Made by a program: the position numbers and the translations under genes. This document shows, piece by piece, positions 23,301-35,221 of a stretch of DNA of 43,657 bases (its first letter is position 1; each line of letters begins with the position of its first letter). Origin of the DNA: Phoronis australis (Eukaryota > Phoronida > Phoronidae); the NCBI GenBank assembly GCA_002633005.1, contig NMRA01000720.1, positions 38,533-82,189 on the forward strand. Direction: 5' to 3'. A model generated the notes under the pieces. The model was not told the origin of the DNA. It saw only the letters and a program-made list of their open reading frames with translations, and did no database searches.

Positions 23301-26300
23301 AAAAATAAAATTGCAAAATTGTCATTCGTTCAACTCTGACTTAAGTGTAAGTATCATTATTTCCAAAATAAGCCACTAATTTTTCGCATCATTTACTATG
23401 TCACAAGAAGCCAAAAAGCGTCAGAGGTCAGTTGCAGCCCTGTGTTCGTTGATAGTTAATCAGTTTCAACACAATGCTTCAACTACAGATACTGTTTAAA
23501 AGTGTAAATAATCAGCCTATGCACTACTTTTGGCTTACAGAAGGACAAATTTGTTTGGCAAATTTGTTTCAGAGTAGCGTTCACTGTTTATGTTCATTAG
23601 ACCCATAAAAAGTGAATGGCATAGTCATTAGATTAAATTCGTATTGCTTGTAATTCGTATAATATCCATTTTTCACCAATTTATGCTCCAAAGATTCTCT
23701 GAAACCAGGGACAAATAAAAGTAAAAATCCATCTTTGTCAAGATGAAATGCTTCTTAGCAATAAGAAAAGTGAAATGACCATTGCCAATCCTAGTGTATA
23801 ATGCATAGAGTAGTCAAATCCACTAGTGTATAATGCATAGAGTAGTCAAATCCACTAGACTAAGTGTATAATGCATAAAGTAGTGAAATCCACTAGTGTA
23901 TAATGCATAGAGTAGTCAAATCCAGCTTAGAGTGGATAAAAGTGGTTTAGGTCAAAACAAACGAGATGAAAATGAAAATACTTTGTACAAACACTTCTAC
24001 CTATTCTTATTCCTTCATCTGGTTCTTGGTAACAGCTTCTAATTCCGCCAGTATATTGAAACCAGTTGAAACTATAGTAGCAATCTAATTGATTACCTCC
24101 CATCTTTCTAAAGCATAGCTATTCAAGAAGTCGACACCCTTAGCGTGCTTATCCACCCCTAGGTCCGGCTGGGCTGCTGACGACTTCTCACTGAAACAAA
24201 CACCAGCATTCAACTGATCACATTTTGCAGTGAGAATCTGTGAATATAAACAAACTGAGAAACAAAGATCAAAAAAGATGAAATTACTTACTGTTCCTTA
24301 CTGAAATTCCAGCAACAATTGGACAATTCAACGTTTTCACAATCTCCTACTTGAGATGCTGTAGACCAAAATCTTCAGACATGGGTTCAACTACATTACC
24401 TCTGTATATCTACATATGTTGTGTATTGCAGTTCTACTAGAAACAGGACTCATTTCATGGCATACAGTGCTTCCTCAATACATTTGCACAATTCCTGTTG
24501 TCTTCAACATTGACTTAGGTTTCTGTTCTCTGGTCTCCGTTAAAGATATTAGGAACTCTGTGAACCGTGCTACATAACTGACCTGTGAGCCATGATACTA
24601 CATACAGGAAGGCTTAAAAATTGACAATACTTATATCTGGATGAGCCTGGATTTAGAAACCACTGTTGTCCGGAGTTGTAGGCCATGATGGGTACATACC
24701 CCCCAAGAAATGCTGTCTTCATACTTCGACGGAACGCGCTGTGCAACGACCAGCCACTGATCCCTCCTCCAATCTGTGCTGTCTGCCAGATGTGAAGGTC
24801 ACTCAGCTTATCGGATGCTACGACATACTCCCTGAAAGAACAAATGTCACTTCAATGACTAGAGCGCTTCTTCCGTATACTATTTTGACATGAAATCCCC
24901 TTGTATAATGCTTATAATATACAGATATGAGTGACAATAGTTTGCAACGTGTATAGCCCTGCAATTGAACACATACGCCCAATTGTAGAGCCGTGCCTAA
25001 TTGTGAAAGTTTGGCACGTGTGACTGTATGCAGGATATTTGAGTAGAATTTGACTTGATTATGGCGCTGAGGGTCATTTTATCAACAATCAACGCTAAAG
25101 GCTTTTTTAATATCAAGCTATGAATTGAATTGAAAAGAGTAACTAAATAGATTTTTGATCTAAAATTCCAACATTTACAAAAAGCGCTGTGTGAAATATA
25201 AGTCTTTAGTTGTAGAACATAAGCTTGCTGCAGGCGCCTTTATGTGGGACATTTGAGTGGAAAAAATACATGATTTTGCACATAGGTGTATGTGCTTATT
25301 ATACAGTAATAAATGAAAAAAATATGACATGTCACATTCAGAACAAAGAACAACAACAACAAAAAAGTGACTAATTTAGTTTGCAATATTAATTTGACAC
25401 GACGTCATTATTAGAAATCTTTACCACAGCATCGTCGTGTCCATATTACAATCATTTAATGCTGAATTTTATAACAAACAAGAGCACTCACACTACGGTA
25501 CTTACTGGGGTCCCACAACTTATAACTCATTTTGGTGCTCATTATTTAGTGGGGATATTTGGTTTTCAAAATGTGAGCTCTCTGTGAATGATTATTACTA
25601 TTACAAATATTGTTAAGGTGGCCACACGAGTGTACGGAAAATTGCAGGTAGTTGATACTTTTTCAGCGCGACACTCTCAGGATCAAATAGGCCCCACAAT
25701 TTCCATTTTATCGCTGCAAAACGCCCACTGCATTGCCGTCAGTCATACAAAAGGCATACTTGCCATCTTCCTACAGAAAAAACCACCACACAAAAAAGGG
25801 GTGGGAATTAGCGGACCTGGCACCGCAATAGGGGGGTCTCACCTTCTCAATATGAGTGACCCCCTGCTATAACTGGTGTCACTCTCCATTTATTTTCCAC
25901 AAAATATTTTAAATTACGTGTCCACAAAGTTGAACTGTACCATAACTGAAATGTATACAAACTTTGGGGTTGGCGGGTGTGAGGAATGAACTAAAATACC
26001 CAAGCATCTTCAACTTGGCATGCGCAGATTCAATGAAATACTGTCAATGAATTGCCAATGAACACGGTCCAATTAACAGCACTTTAGGTACTTCATCCTG
26101 ATGTGACATTAGTGGACTTGACCCCATCATTGTGGAAATGAAACGTTCTTTTGAGCACATGACCCTGATACTGTCAGTTCACCCATTTAATTCACCCATC
26201 CACAGGAGATATCAGATGCCTACCAGTGCTGACCCCTGGTGTATGCTAAATTGGTGAAATTACACCAGTCATGATCAATTAGTTTCTCTTTTGACCCACG

Positions 26301-26532
26301 GCAATATGTAAAAAAGAGTCATTAAAGGTGCCTGTCTCCAGAGAACAATTGACAACACAAGAAGGAGCTTTATGGCTGTAGTAGCTTTACTGAGCATGTT
26401 GTGATCTATCTTAACACTTCAGCCTACCTGTGATGAGGCGTAGACAGCCAGGAGACGGCTACCTGCTTAGAGATGGGCTGCTCAATGAACAACATTCTCA
26501 TGATGAATAACTTGCATAGCTCTGGTAATTCT
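17307..26532 (-). CDS. GTF2H4: General transcription factor IIH subunit 4 (p52), ten exons, N-terminal exon not found
   Basis: p52 is a nuclear core subunit of TFIIH. It holds the XPB helicase and pairs with p8 through its C-terminal part, serving transcription initiation and nucleotide excision repair. Exons in order: 26532-26428, 24831-24700, 24190-24097, 23136-23042, 22791-22611, 21374-21291, 20402-20273, 18907-18729, 17836-17696, 17420-17307. All have AG/GT borders, and phases join without a break to give 418 residues. Family-typical segments appear in order: ELPELCK and [141 protein letters not shown], and a last [14 protein letters not shown]. The length matches the human protein from its 'RELP' onward, so only about 45 N-terminal residues are missing. 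The preceding exon must end in phase 2. I could not find it up to 37 kb; it may be far upstream or too diverged to spot. No disabling change was seen. Confidence 0.96.
18271..18460. repeat. Two direct copies of a unit of about 110 bp in a GTF2H4 intron
   Basis: The phrase 'gaagaacaa(g/c)att...atccacccacaggtggcgcc' followed by 'actcacagtggct(a/g)gtgag' occurs at about 18290-18345 and 18400-18456, with a spacing of 110 bp. The stretch between them differs. Function unknown. Confidence 0.8.
18486..18565 (+). mobile_element. tRNA-derived SINE-like head
   Basis: The sequence has a weak A-box (tggtgtagtgggct) and a good B-box (gggtttgagtccc) about 35 bases apart, with a preserved 'gagccagtatgg...' start. 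It cannot fold as a full tRNA cloverleaf by eye, so it is a SINE head or tRNA pseudogene rather than a tRNA gene. It resembles, in the opposite orientation, the element at 28862-28932. It lies in the GTF2H4 intron between 17836 and 18729. Confidence 0.5.
19785..20033 (+). pseudogene. Possible THAP-domain relic antisense within a GTF2H4 intron
   Basis: An 82-codon frame starts [14 protein letters not shown] and continues with ...SYPFPTP and a Lys/Arg-rich run. A start at MP followed by C-x4-C and, about 30 residues on, a Phe/Tyr-Pro-x-x-Pro motif is the layout of the THAP N-terminus. The second zinc-ligand pair (C-x2-H) and the conserved Trp are not visible, and the frame stops early. It is inferred to be a decayed transposase-type THAP start. 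An unrelated chance frame is the alternative. Confidence 0.35.
20404..20998. repeat. Tandem repeat of about 37-50 bp abutting a GTF2H4 splice acceptor
   Basis: About a dozen units of 'gagatgtcactgaactgattataatgttattga', with or without an inserted 'attagggaactggtaat', run from the acceptor of the exon at 20402 into the intron. Longer (about 50 bp) and shorter (about 37 bp) units are mixed. An N interrupts the array at 20691. Read on the - strand some units contain a 'gttacctttcaa' segment resembling the true acceptor tract 'attacctttcag'. Confidence 0.9.
21371..21578. repeat. 49-bp tandem repeat that multiplies the GTF2H4 splice acceptor
   Basis: The segment 'agtcctgaaa-tggtaacaac' recurs at 21371, 21420, 21469, 21518 and 21566, a period of 49, 49, 49 and 48 bp. 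On the - strand each copy reads 'gttaccattttcag|gact' or close to it, the same sequence as the real acceptor of the exon starting at 21374. Only the first copy is followed by the coding exon. The fifth copy is more diverged (gaaagtgata). Confidence 0.92.
21868..22253. mobile_element. 386-bp MITE-like element with 48-bp terminal inverted repeats
   Basis: The left arm (21868-21915, catgaccattccg...gtggagtgat) and right arm (22206-22253, atcactccacctg...aatggtcatg) are reverse complements with about three mismatches. The internal 290 bp hold a 79-codon open frame with no recognisable domain and no transposase motif. No clear target-site duplication was identified. It lies in the GTF2H4 intron between 21374 and 22611. 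Confidence 0.72.
23791..23924. repeat. Four copies of a unit of about 32 bp
   Basis: The unit 'ctagtgtataatgcatagag' plus 'tagtcaaatcca' is repeated four times. The third copy is altered (gcataaagtagtgaaatcc) and preceded by an extra 'ctaga'. It is in the GTF2H4 intron between 23136 and 24097. Confidence 0.9.
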
Positions 26533-29500
26533 CTACAAAAAGGAGAAAACTGACATCAGCGTTGTTCTTGAAATTTACAAATTCACAAATTTATGCACAC
26601 CTCTAACATCCATTCTTGCCAATGAAGAACGCATACAACCATATACACTGGAGGCGCGCAAGTCTCATGGTACGTACGACCTTGCCCGATTTTCACCTAT
26701 TAATCCCAACAACTTTCGTTTATGTCATGTTGCAACTTTAGGTTGACAAATGCCCTGATTTCACGCAATGTGATCCAAAGGTATAAAAATTTATGAAAAC
26801 TTTAAGTAATTTAAAATTTCATGCAGGAAATCACCACAAATTTTGAAACAAATTTTCGGGAGAATCATTCTCTTTCTATAGTCAGGCTCACCACTGTTTA
26901 AATGATTTCATACAAAGGCTTGAATACTCGTTCTTTTTCCATTATGTCAAAATATCATTTTCCGTCATGACAAAATATCGTTTCTCTAACGTAGAAGTTT
27001 ATGAAATTCGTTCTTCCACTCACAGGAAATCAATCTCAAACCGAATTGACATCAGTCATAGCACTTTTTTGGACTCTAATCAATTTTCTTTGTCAATGGA
27101 TGAATTGAACCAAATCTGAACTTTTTGTACATGACAACCTTCCCCTTTGAAATTCAAACTCAGTCAGCTCTGGTTAGGAGAAATTTTTTTCTTCAAAACA
27201 TACTGCGCAGATGCTCAGAGATTTTGGTAGGGGGTAAGTATCTTGTTTTTCAATACTTAGACCTACTTCTATTCAGAATATAAATAGTCACAACACAAAA
27301 GACCTCCTCCAAGCTATTGTGAATGACTGTGTTTACAATATACCCTACATGGTAACAATAAGGCAGTTTTAGTGAGGTTTGCACTTTCAACCAGAATGGA
27401 CTATTTTCAGTGCTGGGGAGCTGAAGTTGTGAAAGACCTTTTCCACAAGTGCGAGAATTTAGCCAAATATGAACAGAAGTATAGAATTTAATTGGATAAA
27501 TGCATACATTTTCTGCAAGTAGAAATCCTGCAGAATATGAGTTAAAGCTTTATATCAAGTTGAAATCTCAAAACGCCCATAACATTTTGTTTTCGCTTAT
27601 GCAGCTTTTTCACAATTAAAACCGAACCACATGCAAAAGTGGGCCATTAAAACTACAAACAGCGTTTTGAAGAACAATTGCACAGAGTTAATTAGTGCAG
27701 TTTTTTATCTAACAGTTCAAGTCTGAAAAATCTACGACGTTGTGGGGGGGGAGGTGTATGAGGAGGTGAATAAAAAGATCGCTAACAGCTGGCTACGGGC
27801 ATAGAACATCGGGCCTGGGGAATATCGAGCCACGGAAACATCGGGATAGAACACCGCAGCTATGAGGAGCATTGGGCCACAGGAATAGTAAAGCACCGAC
27901 AGCTTAAACTTGCATAGTCGAGCCGATATACTCTTTTTGTTAGAACTGTCGCTGTTTTCTTTTGATGTGCGGCTTTGGAGGGAGTGGTGCGCACGTAAGT
28001 TCACACACTTGAGTCGCAGGAGTGCATGTTACATTGCTAGCAACATATGTGAGTGACGGGCGACTCATACCTACGCGCGTGCTCAGTTCCAGAAAGGGTT
28101 TGAGAATTTGTCTGCTGTCATGCCATAAAATACAACACGCATTTCCAAGTCGCGATCGTCTGCCGGGACATTGCGCGTAAACAGCGGGACCGACCTGAGT
28201 GCCGCAGTGCGATGTTATCGGGGATATTGTAATAAAATATTCAGGACATCTTACATGGAAAATAATTTTTTTTTCCGTGAAAAGGTTGGTAAGTTGATCG
28301 ATAAAGAATGAAACGTCACATATCTATGCCGTACTCCGAAATTTTCTTCAGTATATCGAAAAACTTGCAAAAGTAGTCGAAAACACTAGTCAACAAAACG
28401 CGTCAAAGATAGTTTCTGAATTATCCCGCGACATGTTTACAACTCATTGAAAAGGGCCGTCTCTGTTTGCGTTCATCTTGATTTGGCAACAACCAAATAA
28501 CGGCCGGATTCGCACGATATGTTTGTTAGGCCAAAAACTGGGCTTGCTTACGTGGGAAATTCCAGGTCACATGTTACGATACAAGATGACCAAAGTCTCG
28601 GCTCGTATTTGCAATCAGGTCACTAATGTGACCTGCAGCTCCTTATAGTAGAAATAATCTATTTAAAAGTCGGTGAGGTTTAACAATGAAACAGTATATA
28701 AAAAAATAATTGCAAGCGGTCTGATACACGTTGTACCAGACATGCACAGGCCTCGCATGTGGGCCCATTACACTGACCACCTGGAAATATTTTTATGCTT
28801 TACTGATATTATAGTTAAAACCGAGCTGAGGAGCTAGAAACCTGGCTCAAGGGTTTAGCAGTGTGACCTGGTGGGACTTGAACCCACGACCTCGAGTAAA
28901 GAAAGCGGGCACTTATCAACCAGGCCACACTGCCTCCTCTTAAAATGAAACAGTAGCTCAAGTGCTATTATCCGACAATTTTTTTTAAATCTACAAATGC
29001 AAACTACAAAAACTTAAAATACAAGCTAAGTGTACAGTAAAGAAAATATACAGAACTTTAAAATAAATACAAATTCATTTAAAGGACGTAATTGTCTCAT
29101 TGCCGATGGCAATGAGTTCCATAGCAAAGCACCCTTATGGGAGATTGAGTTACACCCGTAAGTCACGGTATGAAAACATTTTACAGACAATTTTCACCTC
29201 CGATACCATATCTAGACTCTCTGTACAAACCATTTTTCCCTCAGACTCCATTGTACGGGCTCACTAGACTCACTCCCAGTCAAAGTCATTAGTATTTTTT
29301 ACATAAAATTTTAAGCAAATACTTGCTCTTAAGTAATGCTGTAAACTTTTGATTGACGACTGGCTTGTGTCCGCTTTTCTCCGATTCTTATCTTCATTAC
29401 ATAGCGTGTTTCACACAACGGCAAGTTAGCGGCGCTGGGAGTTCGAAATAAGACAGCCGATCTAGCTTACTGTATGTTGACAATTCATCGAGTCACGGGG

Positions 29501-32432
29501 TATCGAGCATAAACACAAAAAACACACCTGAATTAGTTTTTCAAACATTTATTTCGTCAAACAACTTCCGTATTCGCCCAAAAAAGCGCCCACAGCGCTT
29601 AGAAAATTTCGCTTCGGGAAGCTGGAGGCGCTTATTATAGCCCAAAGTGGATGAAACGCGGTCTCCGAAATAGGTGAAAACGTAAGCTAGAATTCATCAA
29701 ATTTACGCATCTGTAACCTATGATAGAGTTTCTACAAAATTGCAGTGCAATGCTATCAAAAATTGTTGTTAAATCACGAGCATTTTTTTAGAAAATCCCA
29801 GCGCGAAAACCCGCCGACTGATGCGTCACTGCCTCGCAATTGCCAATAGGTTAACTTAAAATTCATGAGTAAAAATATAGTTTCGACTCAACTAATTACC
29901 TGAAGTTATCCTTAACTTTTCAAAATAGCGTCCCTAACATTTTTAAGTTCCCATGGAGTCGGGATTTACTCCATATTAAATCCATGTCTGCACTAAATCG
30001 TACTCTGCAACTTGAGAAAATCTCTGGACAAACACACATGTTGTTTTCACGTGATGTTTATTTGAAGTTCGTCTGCGTGTGTGAGTGAACGAGCGCGTGC
30101 GTGTCATCAGAGTTCATTTTCCAAAGTGAATGCGATGTAACGATCGGGAGATTCGGGGGTGTAAGGATGCGGAAGTTTTCACTATCAGTTTGTCATTTTG
30201 ACTTTAAAAACACCAATTACGATTAATATAATAATTCCTCCTAAAAATAACGCAAACGTTTTTACGATAATAGAAACTTTCGGAAATAAGTGCCAGTATT
30301 GATTTCTTGCCAATGTTATGCTACCCCTTTCATGAATAGATAGTTCCTGAAGACTAATATTCGATGACAGGTACTTGTATGTAGCGCGAGCTTCTTGGAG
30401 ACGTACTTTTAACTAAGGTCAAGTTTTTCTTAGTCTTCGATTCGCGGTTTTCACATATGCAGAAAATTTGGATTCCTGTTGAGGTAGAAGATCTGTGCGG
30501 GAAGGATACTGTAATACCACAATCCCGTTGACAAGTACTCTCTGAAAGGCCAGACCATAATAGAACAGGCCCCTCGCAAGATCAGCAAAACTTTTACGTT
30601 CTTTTTAAAGCACGGCGGAAGTTTGGAGTGTATATTCACGGCTAATATCGACATAGCGGCGAAGCTCAAGGTCTACAAATTTCTCACACAATGAATTTTC
30701 TCAGGACTGTCCGTTCTTATTGATAAATTGAAGACGTTACTATACATTTTTTAAGCTGTAGGTAAGACATTTTACGGCGACCTTCATGCACTGGACGCTT
30801 ATTTTAGCAGTCAGAAAACGCCAGGGGGCACTTACAGGGGCATGGGGGTTTATTAGAGCGAACTCGGTAGCTAATCTCTCCAACACGTGAAGCTTGCACG
30901 CGTGCACTTATGCACTGTTGCCACGTGAGAATTAGTAACAATCCAAGTGGAGCGCTGCATGGTCACTTGTCGTCTGCGCACTATAGTCGGTTGTCAATGG
31001 GCAAGAAAATAGTTCTCATTCAATTCCATAAATTGCGAAATAAGTAACAGCTTCTTGGCTCTGTTACACAAAAGTAACATATCAAGTTTTAGGTATCTTC
31101 AGAATAAAATTTTCTGTTTTCTTGGTGCTTTAACCGACCATTTTTGTAAACTGAATGGGACCGCATCACATGCGCATTAATTTACGGCTTCTGTGGTGCA
31201 ATATTTTATGAATCGGGAAGTTATGCATCAAATTTCACCGTTTGAATGCAAACAGAGATGTTTTTGATCAACAATTTTAATGGTATACATGAAATTAAGA
31301 ATAAAGGGTTAAATTTTTTAGTATGACAATCTCGTTTTCTGCAAACACCGGTTTATCGTTCAGAAATCAGGTAATCCCAAGCTGGTATGGTGGCTGACTC
31401 ACAATAGCTCTATTCATGAGCGACCGGCTGTAATAAGGGGTTAGTCGGGGGCGCTTTCTGACCACGCTGACCCTTATGAAACATATTCCAAGCAGGAGAT
31501 ATTCTTTCGGCGTCTACGCCCCTGTCTTGAAAATGAAAACAGTTCTGCAGAGATGGGTATAATACCTTTGATAAAAAGTGTACCACTACCATGAAAGAAA
31601 AGAATAATTAAGTAGATTTTAATACTGACGTTTGTCTTTTTACTTTAATACTATTTGACCTTACTTTTTGAACAGTGATAATGGATCGGCCTTTAAGAAC
31701 CTATTTTGGTTGATGTCCTCTTAGTGAAACCGGCCGTCATGGTTTTGGAAGCGTGAGAATAGAATTGCCAGAAACTGAGATCTCATCTATCGAGTCGGAA
31801 GTTTCGATTCGAGGAGAGTACTGTTCTGCATTTATCTGTGTTCTACATATTCAAAAGGCACTTTACGGAGACATTTTGATATTTTCATCAAATCTGATAA
31901 CACACCTGAAAACAGCCAAACACGTTGAAGGGTAACCATACAACTTTCCAAGTAGAACTGGCGAAAGAGTTTGTAAATAAGTTAGTAAATCGCTGCAGTT
32001 CAGTTTCACACCACCGGCGGTCGCCATTACAGGAAAACGATAAATTTTATTTTCAGTACAAAAGAGTGTATTTCAGGAAAAATATATTTCGCCGCACCAA
32101 AAGGATACTTTACTAAACGTCAAGAAACTAGAGGATGTTATTTGCTTAGGAGAAGTCAAAAATTGACTGAAATTAACCATGGTTCCCTTAAAAAACAAAA
32201 ATGTTATAATTTATAAAATGCAGTCAAATTAAACCGGAAACCAGCTCTAAACCAGTCGATATGACCTATTTAAAATACAGCATGAAAATAAAGGAGCCGA
32301 GTTAACATTAGCCATTTGACTAGTGATTCCAAGCATGTCGAACACTATTTTTTCGTCAGGAAAATGTAACAGAATCAAAGATATACTAATAACCATTAAC
32401 AAGAAAATAACCGACGGTGAAACTCACCTACA
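26533..32432. other. Gene-poor stretch upstream of GTF2H4
   Basis: The missing first coding exon of GTF2H4 was looked for here on the - strand (a phase-2 donor after a 'PATCLAVF'-like segment) and was not found. A donor-like 'cgcgtag|gtatgag' at about 28,070 on the - strand, in a CpG-containing stretch, could end a non-coding first exon, but nothing else supports it. A tRNA-like SINE lies at 28862-28932. The remainder is AT-rich with short chance frames; I see no other supportable feature. Confidence 0.45.
28862..28932 (-). mobile_element. tRNA-derived SINE-like head
   Basis: Read on the - strand this is an A-box-like 'tggcctggttgataagtgcc' followed by a perfect B-box 'ggttcaagtcc', with flanking 'cccacc...cagtgtggcc' and '...gtcacactg' ends that can pair as an acceptor-like stem. 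The extra sequence in the anticodon region does not fit a canonical tRNA. It probably belongs to a SINE family and is related in layout to the copy at 18486. Confidence 0.55.
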
Positions 32433-32633
32433 GATATGGCGGTGTCTTAGTTCGGCGTCTTCAACCGGCGACACTTCAGGTTTACGAGCGCAACAACATT
32501 CGCAAGAAAATGCAGCGAGGAGAGTGGCACAGCGCCAAGCTAATTTGGAGAAGAAAAAACAAAAAGAGGCGAAGCGACTTGAGATGATTGAGAGGACGAA
32601 ACTTAAAGAGCAGAAAGCAAGAGGAATTCAGGT
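32433..32633 (+). CDS. Orphan exon encoding a charged coiled-coil segment
   Basis: A 201-bp segment is bounded by a good acceptor (cacctacag at 32424-32432) and a consensus donor (ATTCAG|gtaatt). One frame stays open through it. It is Ser/Thr-rich at first, then strongly Lys/Arg/Glu/Gln-rich with heptad-like spacing (ANLEKKKQKEAKRLEMIERT, then KLKEQKARGIQ), which predicts a long helix or coiled coil. The composition is typical of cytoskeletal or centrosomal coiled-coil proteins, but no family can be named. No second exon could be linked on either side. A second frame is also open for much of the segment, which lowers confidence in the choice. A single real exon of an otherwise unseen + strand gene is the best reading. 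Confidence 0.4.
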
Positions 32634-33041
32634 AATTTCAGTTTTAGACTGCTCTCCACCAGCAACTAACACTTAGGGGAAGTTGGGGTGAATTCCGACG
32701 AAACCACCCAGTAGGGAGGACGTTTTTTTTTAAATACCCATGTGTCATACATTTTTGAAAAGCCCTTGGTGTGAGAAATGAAATTCTACAAAAAATCAGA
32801 ATAATTGGATGAGCGGTTAACTAGAAAACGGCCGTTGAAACGCAACGATTATGCGTAAAATATCTGCCTACATAATTTCGTAAAAAAATAAAAGAATATA
32901 CATGTGCTGCATATAAAAAGATTAGTCTCATTGAGACAAACATGGTGGTGTGTATAATATAAAATTTGCATCGATTTCTATAAAGATATTGCTGTTTAAG
33001 TGTGCTGTTAGCATATAGAACAGGCCCATCATGTTAATGGT

Positions 33042-33582
33042 GTAGTAATAGCCGAGATCACCCGATTCGGGAATCGAACCAGCGACCCCTATAAAACTGG
33101 CAAGCGTGCTATCCATTCAGCTAATAGGCAATTGCCCGTTAGCGAGTAGCTAACAGAGGCTCATATAATTCACCGGAAGCACATCTACAACATTCCCCCC
33201 TTCCCTACGGAACGGGCACGCGACTAGGAAGGTGAACACCAGGATGTCTCGCATACAGGTCATCAACGTCCCTTGGTACCTTTACCACCACAACACAGTT
33301 GAACACAAGGTAATCTCTCATACAGGTCCTTGCCGACTCCTGGAACCTTCCACGCGCGCCGTCCCGAGGTCTGTGGGTACTAGTTGGCAGTGCTTCATCG
33401 GGATCATCCGTTTGCCAACTACGCCATTTGTAGTAATAGCCAAGATCACCCGACTCGGGAGTCGAACCCGGGACCCCCATAAAACTGGCAAGCGTGCTAA
33501 CCATTCAGCTAATAGGCAATTGCCAGTTAGCGAGTAGCTAACAGAGGCTCATTTAATTCACCGGAAGCACATCTACAACATT
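33042..33582 (-). mobile_element. Two head-to-tail SINE copies with tRNA-like promoters
   Basis: A 153-bp block is present at 33042-33194 and 33430-33582, about 90% alike. On the - strand each has an A-box (tagctgaatggttagcacg) and a B-box (ggttcgactcc in one copy, ggttcgattcc in the other). In the right-hand copy the tRNA-like head is followed by about 240 bp (33429-33195) that is open in one frame and ends in a 'gtagggaagggggg' tail, directly before the next head. This gives a full SINE followed by a second, truncated one. The tRNA-like part has altered stems and is not a functional tRNA. Confidence 0.7.
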
Positions 33583-34104
33583 GGATCACACAGCTTAAAA
33601 GGTAAAGATCAAAGACAGCTCAGAAATAAATACATCTGAGCTAGGAGGAAATTTCACATCAAATCACAAGATCACCTGGGTGGATTTGGGGGAGGGCAAG
33701 GGGGCCAGCGTGTGGCCTCCCTAAAACTCCCAGATTTCATTTGGCAGTTTGAGGGTGCAAATATCTTAGGTAAAATCCTGCGTAATACTCTGCCCTGCCC
33801 TCCCTCTCCTATCTAAAAATCCAGATCTGCCCCTGAATACTACTACATGGGCAACACATCATTGCCTGGGGGCTGGGGGAGGCTATAGCTCCCCCACTTT
33901 TTTCAGTGCTGGGTGCAACTCATGTACTATTAGATCGTATCATGGCAAACAACAACAGAAACTAGACAAAAGACCATTTGGGAAATCAAATCACTCTTAA
34001 CATTTCATCATTTACGCAACAAAAACTTTGTAACAACTTTATTTCAAATGGTGAAGTTGCGATGCCATTATTATTAAAATCTCTTGGTCTATTTACACCG
34101 ACCT

Positions 34105-34141
34105 CTAGTCTATATACACTGTGACAGTGTATATAGACTAG
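34105..34141. repeat. Perfect 17-bp hairpin with a 3-nt loop
   Basis: CTAGTCTATATACACTG and its exact reverse complement are separated by TGA. Such a tight, perfect snap-back is unlikely by chance at this length. It has no recognisable tRNA, microRNA or terminator context. Confidence 0.9.
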
Positions 34142-34185
34142 CAATTCGTGTGCAGCCCGCATAATAGGCAATTATATCACCCTGG

Positions 34186-34325
34186 GGCCCGTTCCAAGAA
34201 ACTGACTTAAGTTCATTTTTGACTTAAGTCTAAGATTTGTCTCAAATTCCGAACTTTAAAACTTCTACATTTGATAAGATAGTCCAAATTAAGACAAAAC
34301 TTAAGTAAAAAACTTAAGTCGAACA
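34186..34325. mobile_element. Possible fold-back MITE end (ggggcccgttccaag... with repeated acttaag blocks)
   Basis: The block starts with 'ggggcccgttccaagaaac', a terminus type common among small PIF/Harbinger-like elements of animals, and continues with 'gacttaagtt...tttgacttaagtc'. A reverse-complementary 'acttaagtaaaaaacttaagtcg' lies at about 34,300-34,322. No matching outer terminus was found, so the element is either truncated here or not bounded as I assume. Confidence 0.35.
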
Positions 34326-35161
34326 TAATATCTCTTTTTTGAAATGATCTTGACACAGATTTAACATATCCATGAAAATCTGTGGCGGTTTTCTCGAATT
34401 TCTATTACCGGATGACATTTTGAGTTAGTTACGTAAAATTACGCATGTTGAATAAAAATGTCTACAGACATAAATCTTACAAATTTCACCCGACATCTTT
34501 CAAGTATCGCGCACCAGCGTCACGCACTTTGCTCAGTCTCGTGCTAGCCATTGCCTAACACCTGACTCAGCTGAATTATTTTGTGGTTGCCGTGCGCGCG
34601 GTGAAGATGTTAACAGTGACCAAAAAGTGGAGTTGGGATTCTTCGTCAAACTCATTCTCAATTTCTCACAGCTGTGCTTCATCAAAGATATGTGTAGATG
34701 CAGAAAGGATCACTGAAGAAAATAAGCGCTTTTTTAAGTGATGGTTTTAAGTGTAGGATGTATTTTTGACGTGGTGAAAACTCTTAATTGGTAAGTGGAT
34801 TTCTCTTATCACCCACACAGGACCGCGACGAAATTTATACAGATAGTGATGGGAAGCATTGTAGCCCCTAACTGGCCAACCAAGGGGCTGGCTGTTGTCT
34901 ACACGCATGGTAAACAGCGCCATTGTTGTTGACAAATTAGGTTGTGAATTGACCTCTGTCAGAAGGTCATCATGTGAGTACAAAAATCTCTCAAGGAAGC
35001 ATCAAGAAGAGCGTCCAGCAGCCTAAAAGCATGGTGTCCGCATTTCCCTGCAGCTTACAAAAAGTTGGACTCCCATTTTTTGAGTAAATCATGCTCAATG
35101 TCTTAATGAGTTAGACGGTGATTTTGAGTGACTGCTAGGACACCTTGAGGCACAGTGATTT

Positions 35162-35221
35162 TGATTGGCTGATATGGCTTCTGATTGGCTGATGTGCCTT
35201 CTGATTGGTTGATATAGCTTC
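35162..35221. repeat. Three copies of a 20-bp unit containing a CCAAT-type (attgg) motif
   Basis: The unit 'tgattggctgatatggcttc' is followed by two variants (gatgtgccttc and gttgatatagcttc). Each contains ATTGG, the reverse of the CCAAT box. No promoter is otherwise visible beside it. Confidence 0.85.

Noticed and set aside
28862-28932. Functional tRNA gene
   Set aside because: The B-box is perfect and outer bases can pair, but the anticodon region has extra sequence and no standard cloverleaf could be drawn. A SINE head fits better. The same applies to 18486-18565 and the two copies at 33 kb.
31700-31935. Possible BED-type zinc finger in a + strand frame (CSAFIC followed by SSNLITHLKTAKH)
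   Set aside because: Only the C-terminal half resembles the BED pattern, the cysteine spacing is x4 rather than x2, and no transposase or gene context follows.
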